Both the position numbers and the translations under genes were made by a program. The notes below the pieces were generated by a model. That model did not search any database and was not told the DNA's origin. It saw only the letters and a list, made by a program, of their open reading frames with translations. DNA of 64,000 nt from Triglochin maritima (taxonomy: Eukaryota > Streptophyta > Magnoliopsida > Alismatales > Juncaginaceae). Numbering within the stretch: position 1 is the stretch's first letter; each line of letters opens with the position of its first letter. Shown piece by piece: positions 24,963 through 36,000 of this stretch. The stretch covers positions 42,118,201 to 42,182,200 of the forward strand of contig OY821771.1 in NCBI GenBank assembly GCA_963682175.1, written 5' to 3'.

Positions 24963-27900
24963 CTAATCAGTTTTGGGCTCTAACACTCCCCTCAAGCGGA
25001 TATGGGGAGAATCCACCAGAAGCTTGGGCAGAAGATGTGTAAACCGTTGAATGACCAGAGGCTTGGTTAAAATATCTGCTAACTGATCATTACTTGAAAC
25101 AAACCGAACTTGAGTCTGGCGTGAAGAGACTTGCTCGCGAACAAAATGGAAGTCAATGGCAACATGCTTCATGCGCGCATGAAAGACAAGATTTGATGCC
25201 AAATATGTTGCGCCAAGATTGTCACACCAGAGAGTCGGTGTTGCGGAAGGGGACTGTTCTAATTCTAGAAGAAGGTTTTTAATCCAGAGAACTTCAGCAG
25301 TTGCCTGAGAAATGCCACGATATCCTGCCTCAGTGGATGATTTTGCTACTGTAGGTTGTTTCTTTGACCTCCAGGAGATCAAATTTTTGCCCATAAAGAT
25401 ACAGTAAGCAGTAGTGGATCGGCGATCATCTTGATCTCCAGCCCAATCTGCATCTGAAAAAGCATGAAGACCGCTTAAGTTGTTGTAAGATTTTTTATGG
25501 ATGTAGAGGCCAAAGTCTATAGTTTGTTTGAGATATCTTAAAATCCATTTTACTGCTACCCAATGATCTTCAGTTGGATGATGCATATATTGACAGACTT
25601 TGTTGACAGAAAATGTTATTTCTGGTCTAGTAAGTGCAAGATATTGAAGAGCACCAACAATGCTTCTGTATAATAACGGATTAGTCATAAGAGTACCTCC
25701 TGTTTTGGATAGTTTAATGTTTGGACATGCAGGAGAAGACAGAGTTTTAGCATTTTGCATATTAGTTTTAACAAGTAAGTCCTGTATATATTTGTGCTGG
25801 TTAAGAAATAACCCGTTGGAGTGAAAAGTTGCTTCAATTCCTAAGAAATAATGAAGAGAACCTAAGTCTTTTAAAGGAAAGACAGAGTTGAGTTGAGAAA
25901 TAACATGTTGGAGCAATAGAGGAGAGCCCCTGTAACAATAATGTCATCCACATACACTAAAATGAATAGTACATGTCCTTTATTTCGTAATACAAATAAA
26001 GACGAATCAGATTTAGTGGGATAAAAACCAAGAGATCTTAGTTTATGTGCTAATTTAGTAAACCAAGCACGAGGGGCTTGCTTGAGCCCATATATAGCTT
26101 TACGAAGAAAACAGACATGATCTGGATAAGAATTATTAATAAAACCAGGTGGTTGAGACATGTAGACATGTTCACGTAAATCTCCATTTAAAAAGGCATT
26201 ATTAATATCAAGTTGTTTGATTACCCAGTTATTAGAAATGGCAAGGGTAAGCATAATCCTAATAGTTACAGGTTTAACTACAAGACTAAAGGTATCAGAA
26301 TAGTCAATACCCTCCTCTTGATGAAATCCTTTGGCAACTAAACGAGCCTTATATCGTTGTATAGACCCATCAGGATTTTTTTCAAACGAAAAAGCCATTT
26401 GCACCCTATTAGATTTGTAGCACATGATTTAAGAACAAAGGTCCAAGTGTTATTCAGAATTAGGTCATTATACTCATCATCCATTGCTTTTCTCCAGTTA
26501 GAATCTTTGGAAGCTTGAGAGAAGCAAGTTGGCTCAGTGCCTTGGAGAGAGGAAGTGGACAGAGGATGTCTGGTGGTGGCATAGGTCTGAAAACCAGAAA
26601 ATGTTTTTGTTTTCCTAGTATTGTCCCTATTTCTTGTGGTCATGGGATGACAAGGATTGGGTGAGGTGGGTTCAGGGTCAGAATTTGAGTTTTGTGGTGT
26701 GGATGAAGCAATAGGAAGAGAACTTGGAGTAGTTTCAGTGGGAACCAAAGTGGGAGATACTGGAGTAGCAATGTCAGTATTGGTTAAGATAGGTATGGTA
26801 GAAGTAGATAGGCTACTACTGCCTGATACCTTAGTCTTATTAGCCCCCTCATAAGGAAAATGAGTTTCATCAAATATAACATTACGGGCTACAAACATCT
26901 AATTAGTATGTTTATTATAACATTTATATCATTTATGCATAGTGTTATATCCCAAAAATACACATTGACGAGAACGAGGTTGCAATTTATTGGTATTATA
27001 AGGTCGTAAACATGGAAAACATGAACAACCAAATACTTTTAAAACAGAATAGTCTGGAGAAGTTTTGAACAATTTTTCAAAAGGAGAAATAGAAGAATTA
27101 GTATATGGCAATCTATTAATTAGAAACACAGCAGTAGAAAATGCATGATCCCAAAAATAAACTGGAAGAGAAGCGTGAGTAAGAAGAGATAAGCCACAAT
27201 CAACTATATGTCGATGCTTTCTTTCTATAGAACCATTTTGTTCATGTGTATGAGGACAAGAAATTCTATGAGTAATACCATTTGACTCAAGAAATTTTGA
27301 AACAGATCTGTATTCACCACCCCAATCACTTTGAAAACTCTTAATTTTGCAGGAAAAGAAATTTTCAGCTTGTAACTTGAATTTTTGAAATGTAGGCAAT
27401 ACATCAGACTTACAAGCAATAGGGAAAATCCAAGTGTAACGACTGAAATCATCTAAAAAACTGACATAAAAACGACAACCAGTATGAGAGGTAACAGGGG
27501 CAGGCCCCCAAACATCAGAATGAATTAGTTCTAAAGGAACGTTACTTTTAATGTGTGTAGTAGTAAATGGCAGTTTATTGTTTTTAATAGAGGAACAAGT
27601 ATGACAGTTATTAATCAAATTTTTCCCTGCAGTAGAAAGAGCATGTTTATGTAAAAGAGAATGAACAATGCGTGCAGAAGGATGTCCCAACCGTCTGTGC
27701 CAGATGTCAGCAGAAGTTCGTTCCCCGTGGAATGCAAGTTTCCTAGGTAGGGAACTAGGTAGTTGTAGTCTATAAAGATCATGATCAAGGTGCCCCTGTA
27801 GTAGGACCTGGCCCGAGAAGAGATCCTTCACAAAGCAATGTTTGGGAAAAAATTCAAAATATACATTGTTATCTGAAGTGAATCTAGCTACACTTAATGT

Positions 27901-28602
27901 TTTCGAGTAACACTAGGAACATAAAAAAACATCATGCATTTTTAGTAATTTAGAAGATGAAGGAACAGTAAAAGAACCAGTGCGTAGGATAGGCAAACCT
28001 ACTCCATTAGCTGTTCTGATAGAATCACAACCTGTATAGTCCGTTGAATTCTGAAGTGAGTCTGCGTCATTTGTCAGGTGGTTTGTAGCTCCTGAGTCAG
28101 GATACTAGGCATCATCTGCTATGTTGCAAGAAGTTGCCATCATAGCAGAAAGAGAGGGGTGTTGAAAGGACTGATCAAAGCGTTTGTAACACTGAAGGGC
28201 ATTATGACCTAGTTTGGTACAGATTTGACATTGAACCCTAGGTCGAACAGGGTTACCAGGCAAGTTTGGAGTGGGAGGACGATTATTATTGTTATTATTG
28301 AAAAACCTTCCACGTCCACGCCCTTTGCCTCTGTTATTGCGCCTTCCTCGATTAGTTGGCACAGGTGCCCGAGTGGCAACATTAACAGAGGACTGAGCAG
28401 TAGATAGGTTGCTTTCCAACCGCATTTCATGAGTAAGAAGCATGACATGTAAATCTTCTAAACTTGGAGAATCAGAACGAGTAGATATAGATACAACAAA
28501 AGAGTCATACTCAATCCCTAACCCAGCAAGAATATAAAGAACTAGATCAGAATCAGAAACAGGATGAGCTACAACAGACAAACTATCGGCAATAGATTTC
28601 AT
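24963..28602 (-). pseudogene. Degenerate Ty1/copia gag-pol
   Basis: Gag C-terminal part 28602-28105 with a CCHC knuckle (CQICTKLGHNALQC). The start of gag seems deleted, as only about 150 bp separate it from the primer-binding site. Protease motif DSGATNH near 28070-28100, preceded by a stop. Pre-integrase and integrase 27831-26929 keep the H-H-C-C residues, SDVW, SDWGGEY and the ERKHRH glutamate. RT 26425-25871 keeps YVDD. RNase H 25916-24963 is in another frame, so a frameshift lies near 25900; stops also separate integrase from the next part near 26910. Not functional as one protein. Confidence 0.9.
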
Positions 28603-28752
28603 TTTTTGTATGTAGTCGGAAATAGAGAGATTTCCTTTTTTTGTTATGGGCCAGAAAGAAAGGAAGGGAATGATGAAGACGGGTTGGGTTGGGAGAAATA
28701 GGTGGGCTGGAAAAAAAAGGATGAGGTATTGGTTTGAGTTTTAACCATACTA

Positions 28753-28764
28753 GCTCTGATACCA
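28753..28764 (-). promoter_or_regulatory. Copia primer-binding site, tRNA-iMet
   Basis: On the minus strand TGGTATCAGAGC begins directly after the LTR end CTAACA. Confidence 0.9.
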
Positions 28765-29606
28765 TGTTAGAAGAACTCAAGTCACAATGAGAGGAAAGAA
28801 ATTGATTCTTATTTATTTGTGAATGAATGTGATGGAGGCTATTTATAGCCTACTAGAACAATGAATACATTTGTACCTAGACAACTATAGGAGATCTAGA
28901 TGATTCCAATACCAAGAATGTAGACTAATTTTAGATACAATGAATATTAAAAATGAATTGAATTTACAATGCATGTGGACCTATATGTAGGGCTTTGATG
29001 AGTCTAATCAGTTTTGGGCTCTAACATGTATCTATTATTTGAAGCCTGAATATGGTTAAGTTCCAATTTTATTATCGTGTTTCTCTTCGAAGCAGAGTTC
29101 AATATTTTTTCTTTACCTTGATTGAAGATTTCAATTACTAATATATTGTATCATGTCAATTTGGAAGGGAGGGAAGCCTCTGTGATAAACTTATCAAACA
29201 AAATATTGGTTTCACATTGTATGCTTCAGTTTAAGATTTTGTGCCACCTCACAGTCAGGAGATCACTCAGGGAGTAAGGAGCTCTACTCGAGCAGTTCGA
29301 CTAGCTGAGGAGAGGCTACGTCGTCTAACCACATCTCCAACTAGTTAGGCTACTTATCGACTATTTTGCTTTGCTAATGTTTTGGATGGTGTTCTTTACT
29401 TTTTGTTCACTTGATTAGCATTTGTTCAGGCGGAGGCCTCCGAGATGAGCAAGCGAGAGGAGCCACCATTAGCAAGGAGGGCTAGGAACCTCAGGGAGGG
29501 GATTGTGAGGGGCCGTGCTTTGTTGGGAACAATATATTCTTTCACCCACCTTTCTCGCTTAGCATGGATCTTCTTTGCAGCTCGAAGGCAAAAGCTCTCA
29601 CCTTAA

Positions 29607-30264
29607 ATTCTTGGTGTTGTTCTAGGCTTCTAGCCATAGGCAGAGGGATGGAGTTAGATGGGTACCAGATGGGTCCGTGAATCCGACCATGTGTAGGGAA
29701 AAAACCTCGAAAAATAAAATTAGTGTCAATCTTTTTTTTTGGGTGTTTGACATCTTGGATATTTTCTGTTCGGTAACCTTTTCCTATTCAAATCAACTTT
29801 CACTTTCAACATTGAGTGGATCTGATTTGGATAGAAGAGTGTTAGATGGAATAGTGCTAGATTTTGATGTTTGATAGGATAGTGTTAGATTTTAATCAAA
29901 TTTCAATACGACAGTATCATTGATAGCTTGATGGTAGTAAGTACAAGGTATATAAACCCAAATAATATGATAAACTACTTGATCTGATGGTATTTGTAAT
30001 TATACGAAAATCAATGAAATTCTTAAAATTTTCGAAAATTCAAGAGATGGGGTCGACCCAATTAGTTAACCAAAGCCAATCCGGTCCAAGCAATGTTGCA
30101 CCTTATCTGGCTATCCCCGCCCTATAAACGGAAAAGTCTATCAAGTCAACAAGTAATCCATACTCAGCAACCAACCAATCCATCTGCGTATCCTTCTCCA
30201 TCCCAACTTAACAAATAACCTTAACTTAGCAAAATCCGAAAATGGCTATTCCTTCCCTCCTCAC
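29607..30264 (+). promoter_or_regulatory. Intergenic region and MIZ1 promoter
   Basis: No exon or repeat is evident up to about 30050. A CCAAT-like AGCCAATCC at about 30075 and a TATA box (CCTATAAACG, TATAAA at 30123-30128) lie about 140 bp before the start codon, in the order expected for a core promoter. Confidence 0.55.
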
Positions 30265-31425
30265 ATGTTGCATGCATCCCTAGACGCTCAATTCCTGGAC
30301 GTCGTCCCCGAACGCAGCAACATGTCAGCTGCGTCGGTGGAAGAGGTCTCATTCCAAACGCCGAATGAGAACATTCCCCGACCGGCATTCTCACACCTTC
30401 ACCCATCCCAGAAGAAGAAGCGGCCGATCACGCGTTTGCGCCTATTTCGCGTGTTCCGGTCGGTCTTCCATTCGTTTCCCATCTTCACTCCCCAATGCAG
30501 CCGCCGCTTCTCCTCCGTTAACCCCCCGGTAATGTGTCTTCCAGATAGCCGGCGGAGTCCCATTTCGACTGGAACTCGGGTCACTGGGACTCTCTTCGGG
30601 TACCGCAAAGGAAGGGTATGTTGGCTAGTTGGTGGTATCAAAATTCAAAATTGTTGCTCAACTTTATTTATTGTTCAAACAGGTTTAAATATAGTGCTTA
30701 CCAATCAAATGTGACATGCATGGAACGTATATTGAGCTTTGACAGTCCGCTCAATCTGATGTTGTTCATGCGTAAATGCGAAAAAATGATCTTGATTACG
30801 GTCTTATAAATTCAACAATGCTCACAACACTCTACAATAGCATTATGTCATGTTATCTTTTATTTTTGGAGTATTTAATTATTTGACAGAGTTGTGGAGG
30901 GGTTAGTAATGTTTGATTTTCTTCTCAAGGTTGAGTTTTTTTGTTTGTTTGTGTGTGTGTGTGTCGATTTAACAGGTAAATCTCTCAGTCCAAGAATACC
31001 CGAAATGCCTCCCGACAGTCGTCATTGAGCTTGGAATGCCTACCAACGTCCTCCTCCGGGAGATGGGCTCCGGGACGGTTCGAATCGCATTGGAATGCGA
31101 GAAAAGTCCCGAGAAAAATTCAAACCTACTAGACGAGCCACTATGGACCATGTTTTGCAACGGCAAGAAGAGCGGATACGGCGTAAGGCGGGAGGCAACG
31201 GAGGAGGACCTCGGCGTCATGGAGGCCCTCCACGCGGTCTCAATGGGAGCCGGAGTGCTCCCATCGAAATCGGACGAAGGCAGCGTCGGTGGTGAGGGAG
31301 AAATGGCCTACATACGTGCCAATTTCGAACACGTCGTCGGGTCCAAGGACTCGGAGACGTTGTACATGGTTAGCCCGGACGGCAACAACGGTCCTGATCT
31401 CACCATTTTCTTCGTCCGGATTTGA
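30265..31425 (+). CDS. MIZ1: MIZU-KUSSEI1-like protein (DUF617)
   Basis: Two exons, 30265-30615 and 30976-31425, phase 0, GT-AG intron of 360 bp; 266 aa. The first 105 residues are a variable Ser/Arg-rich lead. The conserved MIZ1/DUF617 domain runs from about residue 106 (VTGTLFGYRKGRV) to the C-terminus, with VVIELGMPTN, REMGSGTVRIALECEK and LYMVSPDG as family hallmarks. Arabidopsis MIZ1 is needed for root hydrotropism and belongs to a gene family of land plants; which paralogue this is cannot be told. An upstream ATG at 30242 opens a 13-codon frame ending in TAG that overlaps the real start, so it could act as a short upstream ORF. No defects seen. Confidence 0.88.
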
Positions 31426-33007
31426 GTGAGACCTCGGGTTTATTCTACTGGTCGTTGTACTTGTACGTTAATGGTGTGCTGTCCACTTGGGACATGACAT
31501 GTGGATTGCGTAATTGGACTTCTTATAGACAGACATGTATTTTTGCTGATGACATTACTTGGATCTGTACTTTGGAATTGCACTTGGACATTACGTACTC
31601 TAGAGTTCATCGTACTTAAAAAATGCATGAATTTGATGAAAAAACGTACCTTTTTTTATAACCTTTTCTGTGTTAATTGGCAATTTTCTCGATCAAATAC
31701 CTTCTCAACTTAGGACGGGTTTACCATTTACCAACAAGAATTCCACATAAAAGTTTCATTTTAATTTTTTGACACGTGGCCGCCACAAAATTCAAATAGA
31801 ACTTTGGATTTTAGATTTTGTTATCTGTACAATCTTCAATGCCTCAATTTCTTTTATTTTAGCTCCATATTTAAGACTACTTCGGAATCAACTCTCATGC
31901 AAACAAACTTCAAATTATTTCAACCAATCCTCCGAAATAGGGTTCCTCTTCCTCTGAGAACTATAAATCTACGACAATCTTACGGATGTAATTTTGTTTG
32001 CGTGAACAATTTATTTCACAACAATATGTTTTTATTTTATTAGTTTTCAATACAATTAAATCTCAACGTGTAACTTACACGGTAGAAATTCAATTCTCAT
32101 CCAAATTAATCCAATAATAAAATATGTGTGTGATACTGCAAGTACATGTTTGGTTCGTCTACTCCTAATTGAATTACATGGAATTCAATTTTCCATAATT
32201 AAATTAGATTATCACAAACTGAATTCCATGTCATTAAATTACATTTAACGGTAACACTTGAATTCAATATGGGAATTGTAATGTGATTAAAAAATGATTT
32301 TGTAATAATTTTTATAAATACCAAGAAATTTATGCGAAGTTCACATAATTACATGTGATACTTCCGACAAAATTGAGGTTGATTTTTGATCATGTGATAA
32401 TTTTGAGTAATTTGAAGTCACTTAATTACAGGGTAATGTAATAAGATTACGATCCTAACGTGGTAATCAAAAAAGATGGGCATATTTTCCATTATTTTGA
32501 AGTGAGTGTACTTGGATTAACTTCCCTGTATGGATTACAAAGTGATTATAATATCCAACTTTAATCAAAGTAACGTAATCAAAGATATAACATGACCAAA
32601 GAAGGTTTGTCGACCAAATGGTGGAGGGTGTCCCTCCACGTTTCTCACTTTCACAAACTTCACGAAACCAACACAAAAAAAAACAACGAGATCTCAATCT
32701 AACGGCTCAACAACCCCCCACGTCACCACCCGACCCATCTCCACAATCTCCCTCTCCAATCCTCGGACCATTCCACGATCACAAGTCCACTCCCAAAAGC
32801 CCCGGTGGGTCCCACGCAACCCCACCAACCAATCACACCTCTCCACTTTCCACACCCAATCCCAGTTCCCGCCACGTGTCCATCCCACATCCACACTTCC
32901 CTCCCCCCCCTCATCACTTCCCGCTGAACTCCACACCCCACTCCCTTCTTCTCCCCTCCACCACAAACTAGGGTTTCGTTTCGCCACCACCAAAACCCTA
33001 GAATTCG
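31426..33007 (+). promoter_or_regulatory. MIZ1-ABC1K intergenic region with G-box/ABRE sites
   Basis: AT-rich and non-coding. GACACGTGGC at 31771-31780 and CACGTGTC at 32873-32880 are classical G-box/ABRE-type sites; the latter is 128 bp before the ABC1K start and fits its promoter. About 32130-32600 is rich in GTAATTACA-like words and may be a decayed MITE without recognisable ends. Confidence 0.5.
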
Positions 33008-36000
33008 ATGTCGATCTCCCTATCCTCCCCGTCATCCCTCGACGCCGCGTTTCTCCGGGCGGCTTCGGTCCGGTTCAGGCGGTTGGGGCGCGGGCAGGTG
33101 CGGGTTTGTTGCCGGCAAGTGGCGGAGGATGGGGTTGTGGAGAAGGAGGTGGACTACGGGACGAATGGGAGTTTGGGGAAGTTTGTGAATGGGAATGGGG
33201 CGGCGAATGGGAGTGTCGGGAAGTATGTTAATGGGAATGGCGCTGCGAAGGTGGTGGAGGTTGCGGAACCGATCGAGGTGGTTGGGGCGTTGGTGGAGGA
33301 GGCGGAGGTTAGGGTTTTGGAGGAGAAGGAGAGGAAGAGGAGGGTTGAGAGGATTGGTCAGGAGGAAGCTTGGTTTAGGAAGGAAGGGCAGAAGCAGCCG
33401 GAGGTAATTGGGAAGATCTGGTTTTGGGGATTTTTTGCCGTTCTTGCAAATTTTTGTCTGCTTTTTACGTTATAATTGGTCGAGTTGTGAATTGTGAAGT
33501 CATTTTCCCCTTGTATACTGTTCGTAACTGAGTCGAGTAATTTTACTTGGAATGATTTTTGTAACATGCAAGTTCTGAATGGCAACTGTGCGTTTCTGAC
33601 TACTGATTGAACCAGAAAGTATTTGGTTTTGTCCGATTATTCAGGTCAATCATCAAATTGTTTGTATAACATAGGTCTGTGATGTTTTCCACCAGAAAAT
33701 GTTAATGTCTTTTTTTGGTTTACAGTGATCAAAAATCATTTGCAGTGACGTAATATCCCTAAATATTTTTACAAATAGCCAATCGTTGTTTAAATGATAA
33801 ATGTATCCCAGGCATACCGAACAAAACCAGTCTATGTAGGTTAGCCAGGATTCAACGTATAGTTTAAACTTATTATTTTTCTTACTCATGTAGGTCTCTA
33901 TTGCTCCTGGTGGTCGTTGGAATAGATTTAAAACCTATTCGACTATACAAAGGACATTGGAGATTTGGGGATCCGTCTTCACTTTTCTTTTCAAGGTTTG
34001 GATTAACAACCAAAAGTTCTCTTACCGAGGTACCTTTACATTTGCATACTTGGTTGAATTTAAATCATAGGATTTAAGATATCAGTTGCATTTTATTTGG
34101 TATGATTTCATTGTTAAACAACCAAAGAATAATCAGCTAGACTAGTGAATGATTGTCAAATGCAGGAGGGATGACAGAGGCAAAGAAGACTGAAAGAAGG
34201 AAAGAAGTTGCCAAATGGTTGAAGGAAACCATTTTGAGATTGGGTCCGACCTTTATCAAAATTGGGCAGCAGTTTTCTACAAGAGTGGACATTCTTGCAC
34301 AAGAGTATGTTGATCAATTGTCTGAACTTCAGGTCAAAAGTCAAAACCACTCTTAATTATTACAGAATATGGATGGAATTTTCAGTCACTTCTTTACATC
34401 CAATAAACTATTAAATATTTAAATGAAGTCCATGCTTTACCTGGTTTGTTAAGTTTTACTTTGAGAAAATCAATAATTTTAGATGAGTCATCTACTCATC
34501 TCATACAAAATGATATATGGATTTTTTTATATGGAAGGACTTCCACCATGGTTCTTCTTAGCAACAGAATAAGTTTGAAATATTTGGTGCCAAGGCTTCT
34601 GGTACCTTCGCTAGATTGCATTGAAAAGACGTGCTAAAAAAAATCCTAGGTTAACTTTCATTCTTAAGCTACTATTTGCTTTTATCAATTAAATGACAGA
34701 AAAATCCTTCCTTTATCACTTTAACTTTTCTTTCTTAAAACAACTGTTTGCATTGCAGGCAGGGGCGTATGTACCATGCAAGTAGGGTATGCAAATTTTG
34801 GAAAAAAAAAACCAGTATTAGTATTTGGTAAAAAAAATCCAGCCCAATATTATTTTGTCTACAAGTTAAGAATTAGATAAATTTTCCCAATACCTAGGGC
34901 TAGGAGAATGGTATGTACAAAAGCCCAACCCAATATAGAGTTTTGTTGCCCTACAAGTTAAGAACTAGAGAAACTTTCCAAATTTCTCTCTCTCTGGTTC
35001 TCTATCCCCTTAAAATTCTTCTCCTACACCATAAGACCACACGTTGGCTCAAGAATGAAGACCGATACCTCGTTCCTCCACCAAGCCAGCAACACTTGTA
35101 AGTTACCTTCTTTTTTTATTTATAGATGGGAAGAGTCACCATGATTTCTCGACTTTTCTATGTCCACACCACATACCAATGATACCATAACTTCATAAGA
35201 GCATCCGCAACCATGATTTTTATAATAAGATCATCCTAATTTTTTCATTCTGCCACGTCAACATTTCCACTTCACAACATTTATTTATAATTTCTTTCTC
35301 TTTACTCAACCATAGCACATTATAAAAATAGCATGTTGTCAAATCAATTGTTCTCTTTCCTCCAACTCATTTCTTACATTTTACAAATAAATAAATATCA
35401 TAATTTATGAATTATTAATAAAATTTGATACAAATATTTTCATTTATAATTGTTCAAAAATATTTGTTGGACAAACGTAGGTAAAATAATTAATTTTTTA
35501 ACTGCAAAAAGATACATAGTGATATGATAACCAAACATACAAACATTACAATAATAATTACATATAACTAAACAAAACAACAACTAAAATCAACTAATGA
35601 ATCTCAATGTTTTGAATTCGATTATGCGGCCTGTGCGGTTGGGTGCCCCAGGGCCGCAAATGTGGTTGTGCGGTCGCATAAGCGATAACACAACTTTTTT
35701 TTTTAAAATAAAATAAATCGGAAAAATCATAAAAAATGAAAACACAGTTGTACCCTCACCGTCATTTGCAACCTTATCTTCCCTTCTCCCTCAACCTCAT
35801 CTTTTTTTTTTGGAAAACTCCTCTCCTTTTCCCATTGACTTCTCGCCACCCCCTCCACCTATCCCACTGCCTCGGTCCTCCTTCCTCGCTGCCCCCTTCC
35901 CGGCACTTGTCGACGACATCCCCTCCTTCCTCCCTTCCCCTCTCTCATCTTCCCCTTTCCTCCTTTTGCTAAAGATGGCATGTGCGGGTGCACAAGCCAC

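Larger units (their letters stand above)
24724..29026 (-). mobile_element. Ty1/copia retrotransposon, full length but decayed
   Basis: 4303 bp with 262-bp LTRs at 24724-24985 and 28765-29026 (five differences by my count, about 98% identity) and a perfect duplication TGTAT (24719-24723 and 29027-29031). The minus-strand order is LTR, primer-binding site, gag, protease, integrase, RT, RNase H, purine tract (GAGGGGAG form beside 24986), LTR. Integrase before RT makes it Ty1/copia. Short LTRs and total size suggest an Ale/Retrofit-type lineage (inference). It sits in an intron of the disrupted plastid-protein gene, antisense to it. Confidence 0.93.
11863..29606 (+). pseudogene. Plastid membrane protein of unknown function (DUF948-like), split by two retrotransposons
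   Basis: Pieces of one gene: 11863-11981 (ATG, Ser/Thr/Arg-rich transit-like start MALPLHHCATPRRS), 22428-22582, 23284-23334, 23432-23565, 29255-29343 and 29430-29606 (TAA). Joined, the middle exons give a hydrophobic segment (ISVALSISWFCFSAIPTLL) followed by a helical region (LEKLLDVTREELPDTMAAIR, then MEISDLTMELSDIGQEITQG) resembling DUF948-type proteins. A Ty3/gypsy element splits exon 1 and a Ty1/copia element lies in the intron between 23565 and 29255. Three signs say it is broken: the two exon-1 halves are one base out of frame, the exon ending at 29343 runs into TAG without a phase-compatible donor, and exon 1 is interrupted by 10 kb. Function unknown; the family link is from memory. 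Confidence 0.7.
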
